From positions 1 through 40,151 of the forward strand of contig JAJIRX010000895.1 in the NCBI GenBank assembly GCA_023853785.1: 40,151 nt of DNA. The letters are read 5' to 3'. Shown in pieces: positions 20,250 through 29,423 of the stretch. Position 1 is the stretch's first letter; each line of letters opens with the position of its first letter. This DNA is from Psilocybe azurescens (lineage: Eukaryota > Basidiomycota > Agaricomycetes > Agaricales > Agrocybaceae). A program made the translations under genes and the position numbers. A model generated the notes under the pieces. That model searched no databases. It saw only the letters and a list, made by a program, of their open reading frames with translations, and was not told the origin of the DNA.

Positions 20250-20659
20250 TGTTATGACTTCAGGCTTATATTCATGTGCATGGATAAAGCCAACAGTCAA
20301 GTAGTCAAGAACAGCAAGTTCAAGCAGTATCAAGTAAGAGGAGATTAGATTCTCAAGAACTAGCTAAGAAATAATAGTGGTGTCTACTGGCTATTTAAGT
20401 GTTTTGAGTATCTACAATTATAGTACAAGATGAGTCCAAGCATGAGTCAGAACATAGGATGAGTTGTGACAGTGCCGCTGATGTGAGTCAGAGTGTGAGC
20501 CAGAACAAGAAGTGAGTCATAACGGTATCGACAATGTGAGTCAGAATAGAATGAGTCAATATATGATCACATGATGTTGTCCATCATGTGATAAGAAGGT
20601 TTATATACGAAAATGAAAAGAAAAGGGAAAAGTGAAAAGAAAATAGAGTGTCCATAATA
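20250..20659 (-). repeat. LTR, same family as the solo LTR
   Basis: On the plus strand it begins TGTTATGACTTC and ends CATAATA, close to the TGTTAC...GTAACA tips of the solo copy with C-to-T-type changes. It shares the 10-bp hairpin TCACATGATG/CATCATGTGA (20567-20591) and the first about 140 bp. Its middle differs: it carries repeated TGAGTCA words absent from the solo LTR. Confidence 0.82.
20443..20558. promoter_or_regulatory. Five TGAGTCA sites (Gcn4/AP-1-type) in the LTR
   Basis: Exact TGAGTCA occurs at 20443, 20484, 20513, 20537 and 20552, with near matches TGAGTCC (20431) and TGAGCCA. TGASTCA is the known binding site of fungal Gcn4/CPC1 and AP-1-type bZIP proteins. Binding here is inferred. 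Confidence 0.5.
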
Positions 20660-20672
20660 TTACCCCCTCTCT
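20660..20672 (-). promoter_or_regulatory. Polypurine tract next to the 3' LTR
   Basis: Minus strand AGAGAGGGGGTAA directly precedes the LTR, fixing the element's direction. Confidence 0.7.
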
Positions 20673-20701
20673 AAGGTTCGACTGTCCCAGTTGAATGGTC
20701 T

Positions 20702-21448
20702 TCAGTATCCATAGGGTTCTCCAGTGTTGTTTGTGATGCCAGCGTCATCCGTGGGGTTGTCATAATCAAAGTAATTGCTTCTGCAAGGAGAGTTGTTATG
20801 CTTGAAAGGACAGTATCTTGGCGTATGTCCTGGTCCTTGGCGGTAGCAGTAGTTGCAGGTGAACTTGGGGCAGTGTTGTTGTATATGTCCCAGCTTTCCA
20901 CATGTGAAGCATGTAACATCCTGTCAATGTTGATTCCCAACACTTGACCATTGGGACCAAGTTGGGCAACAAGAAGGTGGGCTGGTGTGATCGTTGGTGT
21001 CAAAAGGCTGTGGTGAATCAGCGTCAGCAAGTCGTTCTGTGGGGGTGTATGCTACTTTGGAGTTGGTTTCATCTGGAATGATAAGAGGGGGAAGGACAAA
21101 TTGAGGTTTCTTTACCATGCAATGTTTGATGAGCACACATTTGATGGCTTGTTCAAATCCTTTATGTTGAAGATGTTTGAGGGAGTCAGTGGCGGCCTTG
21201 TGATGGACTCAAACTCTCACATGTTTGTCTGTGATGTCTGCCTTGATGATTTGTATTTTGCCAGATAAATAGTTGAAGAATTCGAGTTCTTGTTCCGATA
21301 AAGGGGGGCAGAGGGCTTCAACGTCATATCTGTTTTCAGCATTTTTCAAGATTTCAAGTAGTTCATAGACAGAGAGAGTATTAAAAAGTTGGGACAATGT
21401 AGTAGTAGGTTGGGGAACAGAGGAGGCATGAGCAGTGGAATGAGACAT
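20702..21448 (-). pseudogene. Gag with two CCHC zinc knuckles, two in-frame TGA
   Basis: ATG at 21448 gives MSHSTAHASSVPQPTTTLSQ; one frame of 249 codons runs to a TGA at 20704-20702. Inside are two TGA codons, one after HVRV (21211-21209) and one before QDVTCFTCGKLGH (near 20927). Zinc knuckle 1 is CFTCGKLGHIQQHC and knuckle 2 is CNYCHRQGPGHTPRYC. Both knuckles with spacing of this kind are typical of nucleocapsid. A helical N-terminal part (LFNTLSVYELLEILKNAENR) resembles a capsid-type region only weakly. Both internal stops could come from CGA. Confidence 0.72.
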
Positions 21449-21834
21449 TGTTGAGTTTTGATGTTTGTTGCACTGCTGGCACTGACCAGTGTAAGTAAAA
21501 CTGACAGCAAATTAAATACAGAACTTATGTAAGATGTGCTGTAAGTGTGACATACAGCACTTCTGTTTGAAAATAATACAGATAACAAACAGATATTCTG
21601 TTCAGTGGCTGTAAGTTAAACAAACAGTATTTCTGTTTCTAAGCTGTAAGTCAATAATACACCCAAATAAAGAGAATTTCTATGCTTTGTCTGTTTGGAA
21701 AAAATATACAGAATAGCTGTATGTAATTTCTGTATATAATCGCTGTATGTTATACAAATATGAGTTCTGTAAAGAAAACTTACAGTCAAAGTACAGAATT
21801 TCTGTTTGTTTTACTTATGGAATTTATGTATATA
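21449..21834. repeat. Region rich in CTGTAAG / TTCTGT words
   Basis: GCTGTAAG recurs near 21540, 21609 and 21644, its relative GCTGTATG near 21716 and 21742, and the inverse CTTACAG near 21779. TTCTGT and ACAGAA recur many times, including TACAGAATTTCTGTTTG (about 21792). No gene. It could be a diverged LTR or leader of the gag element. Confidence 0.45.
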
Positions 21835-23056
21835 CAGTGACTCAAAAACTGTCTGGGTGTTTTTGAAATTGAACTTAAATTAACTATAACACCATGTAAT
21901 CCTCATCAAATTACATGATTTAAAATGTACAAGAAAGCCCTAGATTACAGCTTTTGGAGATATAATATATATTTGTATTTGTTGGGTTCATCTATTATTA
22001 TTAAATACTTTATAAAAATAACACATCCGGACAGTTTCTTTGCAGCCTATTGGAATATGGGTATCTATATAAACTAGTACTTTGTGTGACCCCTCTTTGC
22101 CTTCAAAACATCTAAAACTCTTTTAGATTTACTATTGATTGATTTCACATAGTGTTCCTTGGGTATTTTCTCCCACTCCTCCAGTATTCTGCTCCACAAC
22201 TCCTGGATACCCTTTGGAGCATTTTTGTATTCTACAAAGCACATTTTGAGAATATGCCATAAATTTTCAATTTGATTGAGATCTAGTTATTATGCTGGCC
22301 AGTCCACAAGCTCTATTTGATGGTCTTTAAGCCATTTCTGAACCTTTTGGATGTGTGCTTGAGGTTATTATCTTGCTAAAAGCTGAAATCATCCTGATTA
22401 AGGTTGTAATACTCCAGAGTTTGGAAGACATAATCATCCAAAATGCTTACATAGAGTTCTCCATCCATCTTGCCTTCTATCCTGCACATGTAGCCAATAC
22501 CACTTGTTGTTATACAACTCCAAATCATCATATGTCTTTCTTTAAATTTGATGGTTTTTTACATGCTGAGTTTGGAGAGGAGAACCAGCCTTTTTCCCCA
22601 TCTACTGCCTTCCAACTGACCCAGTTCAATTGATCTTGGTCTCATCTGTGAACATAACATGTTTCCAGCATAATTTAAAAGAGAGAGAATGCATAACTGT
22701 GTAGCAGAGAATAATGGGCTATAAACTTGGGGAAATGTAAAGTTTCAGTCTTTGTTATATATTTCCAACATTTTTTCATTCATTTGATATATTTTTTGCA
22801 TGTTTACAATAACCAAAAACCTTATTGTGTTAATTCCAACGGGCCACAAAGAAACTGTCCGGATGTGTTATTTTTATAAAGTATTTAATAATAATAGATG
22901 AACCCAACAAATACAAACATATGATATATCTCCTGAAGGCTGTGGTCTAAGGCTTTCTAGTACATTTTAAATCATATAATATCATTAAGATTACGTGACA
23001 TTATAGTCAGTTTAAGTTCAATTTCAAAAACATCCAGACAGTTTTTTGAGTCACTG
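21835..23056 (-). mobile_element. Tc1/mariner element with about 222-bp TIRs, internally deleted
   Basis: Left end CAGTGACTCAAAAACTGTC (21835) and right end, other strand, CAGTGACTCAAAAAACTGTC start long inverted repeats (about 21835-22055 and 22833-23056). Flanking TA at 21833-21834 and 23057-23058 is the TSD. Each TIR holds an outer site AAACTGTCTGG and, inverted at its inner end, ACATCCGGACAGTTTC, i.e. paired transposase-binding-like sites. The central part is a broken transposase on the minus strand. Total 1222 bp. Confidence 0.88.
22060..22680 (-). pseudogene. Tc1-like DDE transposase, catalytic half, decayed
   Basis: On the minus strand, in mixed frames, the Tc1 catalytic core is readable: KHVMFTDETKIN (first Asp, about 22644), a QDNN segment (second Asp, about 22371), VDWPA followed by LDLNQIENLWHILK (Glu at 22266-22268), then a C-terminal tail ending VLKAKRGHTKY. 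The N-terminal helix-turn-helix part is missing and many stops and shifts are present. Confidence 0.8.
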
Positions 23057-23320
23057 TAATTAGTATACCAATTATGTAGTTTGATTCCAATATGTACTTA
23101 CAATCAATACCCAGTTATGCCATGTCAATAGCGAAGTCAAACATTCTGGACACCCAGAACAAGACTTCAGAGTAGCCTCAAGATATATCAGGCACCACTC
23201 CAGACACCCAGAGTAAGAGCCAAGAAGAGTGCTGCCAGTCAACCGATGAGTCAAAGGGAAGTGGTGCACCAGTAGGCATCAGTCAAAACATTGCACATAT
23301 ATTACCATTGCCCCGGATGA
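23057..23320. other. Unassigned spacer
   Basis: No gene recognised. AGACACCCAGA-type words (CTGGACACCCAGAAC, CCAGACACCCAGAGT near 23142 and 23199) recur about 57 bp apart. Confidence 0.45.
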
Positions 23321-23339
23321 GGTCTTTACATGGCCCCCA

Positions 23340-23615
23340 TTTTTGGTCAGACTCCGGTTGGACTCCATCAGACTTTCTATATTCAGAATGACAATTTTTC
23401 TGGTCTATGACTGCTGAAAATTTCCAGTGAGATTCTGGTGAGATTCCAGTGAATGTCTGACCGGACTACAAGTCCAACGGACTGTCCGGGTGGACTGTCC
23501 ACTGGAAATGACCGGACAGGACCAATGGAAGTCCATCGGAATCCCACCGGACATGACCATTGGAATTCCAGCGGACAAGTCCAACGGAATTCCAATGGAA
23601 GTCCAACAGATGTCC
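23340..23615. repeat. TGGANTCC-like array of element (c)
   Basis: Words ACTCCGGTTGGACTCC, AGTGAGATTC, CCAACGGACTGTCCGG, GGAAGTCCATCGGAATCC, TTGGAATTCCAGCGGACAAGT alternate at roughly 11-bp steps. GGAATTCC and GGACNNGTCC-like words are self-complementary. Confidence 0.7.
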
Positions 23616-23641
23616 TTTTATTATAATTTATACTAGTATAG

Positions 23642-23725
23642 AAAAAAAAGACACAAATGAGAATTGAACTCAGGCATCAGAGAATGCCAAACGCAAGCAG
23701 GATAAACCAACTGAGCCACAAAGGC
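23642..23725 (-). repeat. tRNA-like Pol III unit with T-run, in element (c)
   Basis: Minus strand: GCCTTTGTGGCTCAGTTGG (A-box TGGCTCAGTTGG) then GAGTTCAATTCTCA (B-box with 4-bp T-stem TGAG/CTCA), ending GTGTC and eight T. It aligns with 14178-14260 throughout. Acceptor pairing is weak. Confidence 0.6.
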
Positions 23726-23939
23726 TTATGGAAAATAATAAAATTAGTTAAATACATAGCAATGCGGCCAAAATTCTCAGCACTGCTCAGCACGGGACAA
23801 ACAACAACGCGCATGTGACATGTTGATGCCACATTGGTTTGTTGTTGATTCCAACCCCAACCCTTTTTCCTTCCACCACCACCACCGCCCTCGTCGGTCG
23901 GAGCTAGGTGAGAGCCAACCCCATGCAACAGAGGATGAG

Positions 23940-24460
23940 AACAACTGTGACAGTGACAATGAGGATGCGGACAAGAACCACAATGAGGATGCGGACAAGG
24001 ACCACGACGAGGACTGGGAGGGCAAGGGCAAGGGCAAGGACTGGGAGGGACTGTGAGGACGACAGCTAGGACCCACCAGCATGGACCAGGACATGGGCGA
24101 GGACAGCAGCAAGGGCAAGGACAAGAACAAGGACAAGGACAGCAAGGGCAAGGACAAGGGTGGCAAGGGCAAGGGCAAGGATGGCAAGGGCAAGGGCAAG
24201 GACAAGGGCGGCAAGGGTGAGGACGAGGACGGCGAGGGCACTGACAGATACCACCACGGCGATGGCAAAGGCCAGGACAACAGGGCCAACAACAACATGT
24301 GACAACAACACCAGCATGTACCGCAACAGGTACGGACTGCGACGACCCACGATGAAGGCACCGACGGGTACCAGGACAGGCACAGCGGACAACAACACCG
24401 ACACATACCATAATGGGTATGGACTGCGATGACACGTACCACCATGGCGACAGCGAGGAC
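23940..24460. repeat. GGCAAG/GACAAG array and related repeats in element (c)
   Basis: A hexanucleotide theme GGCAAG/GACAAG repeats dozens of times at 24007-24240, preceded by GAGGATGCGGACAAG twice (about 23960, 23984) and followed by diverged GACAACAACAC-type words. Several overlapping open frames on both strands are products of the repeat. Confidence 0.75.
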
Positions 24461-24477
24461 GACAGGGACAACCACAA

Positions 24478-27400
24478 TAGGGACTAACACAGATTAGGCA
24501 AATCCGGTTACTACCCATGCACTGTAGTAACCGGATACTATTTTTAAGTATCCGTGGATATGTATAGGCAGAACCGCCGGATACTACGGATAATCCACCA
24601 TATTTAGACGTAGTTTAAAGCTCCGACATCAATCAATCAAAAATCATGGTTTCTCCGCTGTCAGATAATATGAGAGTCTGCTCTGTGTTGGGCTTCCCTG
24701 CCCTTGACCCTGCATCGTTATGCCACCTCGAAAGGGTGGCCATCCAGCCATCCCTACTGCTGTCCCTGCTGCCAGAGATGGTGCCAGCAAGAGGACAAAT
24801 ATTTTTCCTATCCAACCTGGTCCCCCAGTGACTCCTACACGGCCTGGACCACACTCTGCATCTCCTGGAGAGGAATTTCCTGAACCTTCAAGCACATCAA
24901 GTGATGAGAGCGAGAGCCAAGGTCCTAAAAAAATTACTCCAATTATTGTCTCACCAATCAAGCGGAGACATAATGCACCAGCTATTAACTGCCAAACCGA
25001 TCTTCAAGTCTGGGGAATGTCTGATGATGACATTCTTGGTGTGTGGTTTAATTATTATAATATGTAAATGAGCTAATATATTATTTATGAGATGCGGCAA
25101 TTCTGTCCTGGCGTTCTCCAGTTTATGATCATTTCAATGTTTCGCTGCAGCCGAAATTTTGACAAATTTGGGAAACCCGTCTCAATGACATATATTTTCA
25201 AATGCAAAACTCATCCTGAGCACCACGCCAGTATTTTTACATGACTACGAATGAAAACTGGAGATGGTCCAAGCAATCTACAGAAGAGTATGGATATGTG
25301 TCTGAAAAAGCAGGGAAAATTACGTGATAAGCCTGTTGCTGCTTCTATCCCCTACTTGCAAGCTGCTCACCGTGCTCTTATTGCTTTGCGTTGTGCCAAG
25401 GATGCTCGTCCATTCAATATAATCTTGGATGAGGATTATCTTGCTGAAATTGAGATGCTTCGACCAGGAACCAGTGTTCCACATCCAGTAACTGTTCAGC
25501 GCGATCTTCTTCACATTTATGAACAAGCAGCAATTGAAGTACAAAATTATTTTATGGTAATTCCAAATTCTGGGTAATTTCAAATTTGTGACTGAAGTGT
25601 TTCTTAGCAAATTAATAACATTGTCTATCTTGTGCTTGATGGCTGGACCTCACCTTTGGTCTCATCATACCTTGGGTTGGTTGTAGTCTGGTTTGATCAA
25701 GGAATAATCCATCGTGCCATTCTTGAATTTATACGGTATCTTTGCACAATTTTTATATTCACTTTTGAATGCTGATTAAGTTGATAAAATAGGTTAACTT
25801 GAAAACATGATGGACGTTATTTAGCAGCTGTGACTGCTGATTGTGTAAAATGTTTTGGCCTTGACAAAAAGTAAGCAAATAAGCAAGATAATTTTTTTTC
25901 AAATTGCTCAGAACATTGTTGATAGCTGTTTGGAATTTGCATGGACAATGCTTCCAACTGCAACAAGCTTGCTCAAATTCTTCCTGAATTTCTGCCTGAC
26001 TTTCCGGGTATGGATGCTTGTCTTCGGTGTTTAGCACATATATTCAATTTGATTGCAAAGGTATTAATATTTCTCTTCTCTTTTTAGTTTAGAATTAATT
26101 TAAATTATATTTTGCAGATCTTCATATCATTTTTTTCAAAAGCCCAAACTCAAGAAGTCTGTGAAAGTTACTTTGGAAGGTAGTGATGATGAAGAATATA
26201 TTCTTGATGAAGGGGATGGAGAAACAGAGGATCAGGATATTGCTGCAATAGAGGAGGCAGTGGTAGATGCAGAGGATGATGGTGGAGATGATGGTCAGGT
26301 GGCTCATGATAATGCTGTGGTAAGATCTTTGCATGATATTGCAATAGAGAAAATGGGTAGGAAAGGGGTAATGATGAGTTCAGAAGAGGAAAAAATGGCA
26401 CTCCAGCTTTTTCCTGCAGTAATGTTTCTATTTAAAATTGGCCTGTTGCTTTCTAATATATTTTTTAGGTCTCTGGGCTTGCACGCTGGGTCCATGATAA
26501 TACAACCCTCAATGAGAAATTTCAGCATCTCATTGACCAGGATCCAAATCAACAATCTAACAAGCGAGCTCTGGATAGGCATGTTGCAACCCGATGGAAC
26601 ACCGACTTTGATTGTCTTGCAGCTCATTTGCATTTTAAAAGTATTGTTCAGTCCCTGACAGCAGTGTCTGAAAACAAGTTGAAGGCATATCATCTTTCTG
26701 AGAAGCAGTGGCAACTTGCAAGTGATGTACAAGAGGTCCTGAAGGTGAGTTATTTAATGTCACTGATTTTATATATTTTAAATCACCTTGTTATATTTTT
26801 TTATAGCTTTTCAAGGATGTTACACTCCTATTTTCTAAAGCTGAGGTTCCTCTTATTGTCGATGCCCTTCCTATGCTGTATCGTGTGCGTAACAGCTTAG
26901 TTGCTGCTGTTGAGGACAAGCCCCAAAATATTCCAACACCTGATTCTGACTCTGATTCCGACATTTCTGATCCTGGTTCACTGGTTCAAGAAACTCCTGC
27001 AGTTATTCGGATTGCTGCACATGCTGCTGTTCTACTTATTGACAAATATATGGATCTGACTTGGGATTGTGAAATTTATGTTATATCAATTGGTATGAGA
27101 TCTTTTCTTATTCTTTCATCTACACACAGTTAATCAAATTACAGTGATGTGCCCTGACCGCAAGCTTATTTGGCTAAAAAAGCGAAAAGAAATTGATGCA
27201 AAGAAGTTGAAGACCATCAAGAAACTAGTTTTAAATCAATGGCAAACAACATATGCTGTTGAAGAAGCTAATGTTCGTGCTCCAAAGCAAAGGAGAAACA
27301 AAGTAATTTTCATATATTTTTGTGCATCCTATTATTAATTAATGCTCTATTAGGACGAGTCAAAATGGGCTGCTCCAGAGAATCAAGGTACCCGAAGATC

Positions 27401-28166
27401 AAAAACATTAAATCAATACCCCAAGGATCACATTCAAACTTACCTTGAGGATGATCCAATTCCATCAAATGTAATTGAAGAAGCTGGTGGCTACATGAAG
27501 TATTGGTTTAATGCAAGCAAGAATCACCCACTTCTTGCTAAAATGGGACAAGACTTCTGTTCTGCACCAGGTTTTTATTCAAAATTCTATTAGAAATATT
27601 AAACTGACCATTAAACAACAGCAACATCTGTGGATGCTGAAAGAGCATTTTCGACTGGCCGTCGTCAAGTCAATCACATGCAACATAATATGAGCTCTCA
27701 AACATTCAAAGCTTGTATGGCATTAGGTTCATGGGCTAAGACCCCTATTTTTCCAAAGTTCTCAGAAGTGACTGAATGGGTAAAGCTGAGGATGAGGTCA
27801 GAAGGTGAAGATTGAAAATAACTATCAGCAAGAATGTAAATTGAACCTTGTCACCTTTACTGTGTAAAAATTACAACTATTTTGGCTTATATTTTGCCAT
27901 ATTTAAATTCTACTGCTCTTTCTCTTTCCAATGCACCCAAATATGAGCAAAACGGACAATAATTGGCTATAGGGGATGGAATTTAATCCATGAACTACTT
28001 TACTAACATGTCGCCGCCGCCAAGCCGCTGCCAAGCCGCCGCTGCTACCCCCTTGGGGCACGGGTCTTAAACGGATTAGTGTATCCGAGCCGTATCCGAA
28101 CCGTATTTGGTAAATATCCGCGGTTCGGATACGGATACTACCCGGATAGATCCGAGTTAGTCCCTA
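24478..28166 (+). mobile_element. hAT DNA transposon
   Basis: TIRs TAGGGACTAAC at 24478-24488 and GTTAGTCCCTA at 28156-28166. Next to both ends lie many subterminal words GTATCCG/CGGATAC (for example 24531-24600 and 28078-28140), as in other hAT elements where transposase binds. No 8-bp TSD is seen (left flank AACCACAA, right flank TCATGAAT), so one flank was probably lost or rearranged. It carries an intron-rich transposase. Confidence 0.82.
24720..27815 (+). pseudogene. hAT transposase with at least 9 introns, decayed
   Basis: Starts MPPRKGGHPAIPTAVPAARD at 24720. A BED-type zinc finger region follows (YIFKCKTHPEHH ... GPSNLQKSMDMC), then the RNase H-like core: VYLVLDGWTSP (first Asp), ICMDNASNCNKLAQ (second Asp), CLRCLAHIFNLIAK, VATRWNTDFDCL, and the C-terminal dimerisation motif PATSVDAERAFSTGRRQV with ALGSW, stop at 27813-27815. 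Introns that join these segments: 25557-25607, 25736-25792, 25871-25925, 26061-26117, 26419-26468, 26745-26806, 27093-27144, 27303-27353, 27571-27621; one more is likely near 25064-25090. Damage: a frame shift near 25150, TGA at 25241 and 25800-25802, and slippage in T/A runs near 26130. From 26419 on the exons look clean. Confidence 0.85.
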
Positions 28167-29300
28167 TCATGAATTGGTTAAGAATAGTTGAACTTTTGCC
28201 TATCGTTCTGATCAAGCTCACAAGATTCTGAATTGATTGGTGAGGCAGTGTTTTCAATTGATCTTATCCGACTTATCGTCACCTTGACTTATGTTCAGAT
28301 GTTGACCGATTGTCCTGCCAGAGAGCTACACGAAGCGACAAGTTCTCACTGACAACAAGATCCGAAGGGATTCGCTACTCGCATCATCTGAAAACATCTA
28401 CCCCAGGATGTCGTGCCCACAACATGCTCACGTCATTGGGCCGATTCTTTGAGGTCGAGTTGGCTTTGTTATGGCTTTATTGTCGTTCTACATCTTTATT
28501 CTACAGTCGGTGGGATTGTGGGTAAAAATACCCCGTTACCTTGTTTCTCTCAAAACAAAGGTGAGTTTTTATCTAATTTACGCAGACTGGCATATGTCTC
28601 ATCGATTTCAGGTCTCCAAACCATTTAACATCATCACCCTCTCGACATTAGGTTATGCGAGGAGATAACACCATCGCTACAGAATACATGCGAGGAAAAT
28701 TTAACACGTCGTGCTCACAGTAACTCTCGTCCAAGAATGCTCAGGCCATCTTAGATCCACTTCACTCTGATGTTGCTTGCTTCTATTGAATTAACAGAGG
28801 CTCAAGCAGATTTGAAAGCGGGCAAATCGAGTTCGGTTTTGGCTCGCTTCAAACGGAAGTGGGGTATGTCAATTTCCTCGGGAAAGCATCATATTATAAT
28901 CCTCACAAGGTTGACATTCGTTTCTCTTAACAGGAACAGAAAATGGACAAAACAATGTAAATACTCCGCATCCACCTCATCGAACTCAAGCCCATCCGCC
29001 ATCCGCCATCTCAACACCTCGAGTAGTCTGATATGCACTGTCGCCACTATCCACGGGATCGTCCAAAACTGTGCTCAACGCGACTTTGGGTTTCAGGAGC
29101 ATATTCATACGAGAATCTAGTCGCTCTCCCTTATTTGTCACGGACTTCCGCAGGCCCATTCCGACTGTTCAAGGTACGGGGCTTCTTTTCCCGTCGTCGC
29201 ATTCCACAGATTTGCTGATGCTATCGCTGTAGCTGTCGTCCATGGCGTCGCCGTCAAATAAATCTGTCGGATTGTGAATGAAAATTTCCATTTCAGCAGT
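28167..29300 (+). pseudogene. Unrecognised intron-bearing gene remnant
   Basis: Three well-formed introns suggest a former gene: 28561-28611 (GTGAGT...TTTCAG), 28864-28933 (GTATGT...TTAACAG) and 29176-29232 or so (GTACGG...CTGTAG with a CTGAT branch word). The second joins ADLKAGKSSSVLARFKRKWG to TENGQNNVNTPHPPHRTQAH in frame. A TGA at 29029-29031 interrupts the frame, which then stays open to 29229. The product is hydrophilic and proline-rich. I do not recognise it; the start is not identified, and the hAT right end lies at its 5' side. Confidence 0.35.
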
Positions 29301-29423
29301 CGTTATCCCTTCATGGATCGACTTCTTTAAACGGGCCCTCTGTTTTACGATGGAAAATAACTAATTTTTATAGCCGTCATCGACTTATGCGACTGTGCGC
29401 CCGAAGAGGACCAGTTGCACAGG

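Larger units (their letters stand above)
20250..21448 (-). mobile_element. LTR retrotransposon remnant: gag, polypurine tract, 3' LTR
   Basis: On the minus strand: gag (21448-20702), 28 nt, polypurine tract (20672-20660), LTR (20659-20250). No protease, RT or integrase lies between gag and the LTR, and no 5' LTR is found up to 21834. The LTR family equals the solo LTR at 12452-12853. Confidence 0.75.
23321..24477 (-). mobile_element. Composite non-autonomous element (c), truncated by hAT
   Basis: Terminus GGTCTTTAC at 23321-23329, then TGGANTCC-like array (23340-23615), AT spacer, tRNA-like unit on the minus strand (23650-23725), the block conserved with copy (b) (23750-23890) and a repeat array (23940-24460). 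This is the same order as in (b), read on the minus strand. The far end is missing where the hAT element begins at 24478. Confidence 0.7.

Noticed and set aside
23677..24518. Pro/Cys-rich, Ser-Leu-rich and Lys-Gly-rich frames up to 266 codons
   Set aside because: Consequence of the GGCAAG/GACAAG hexamer array, not coding.
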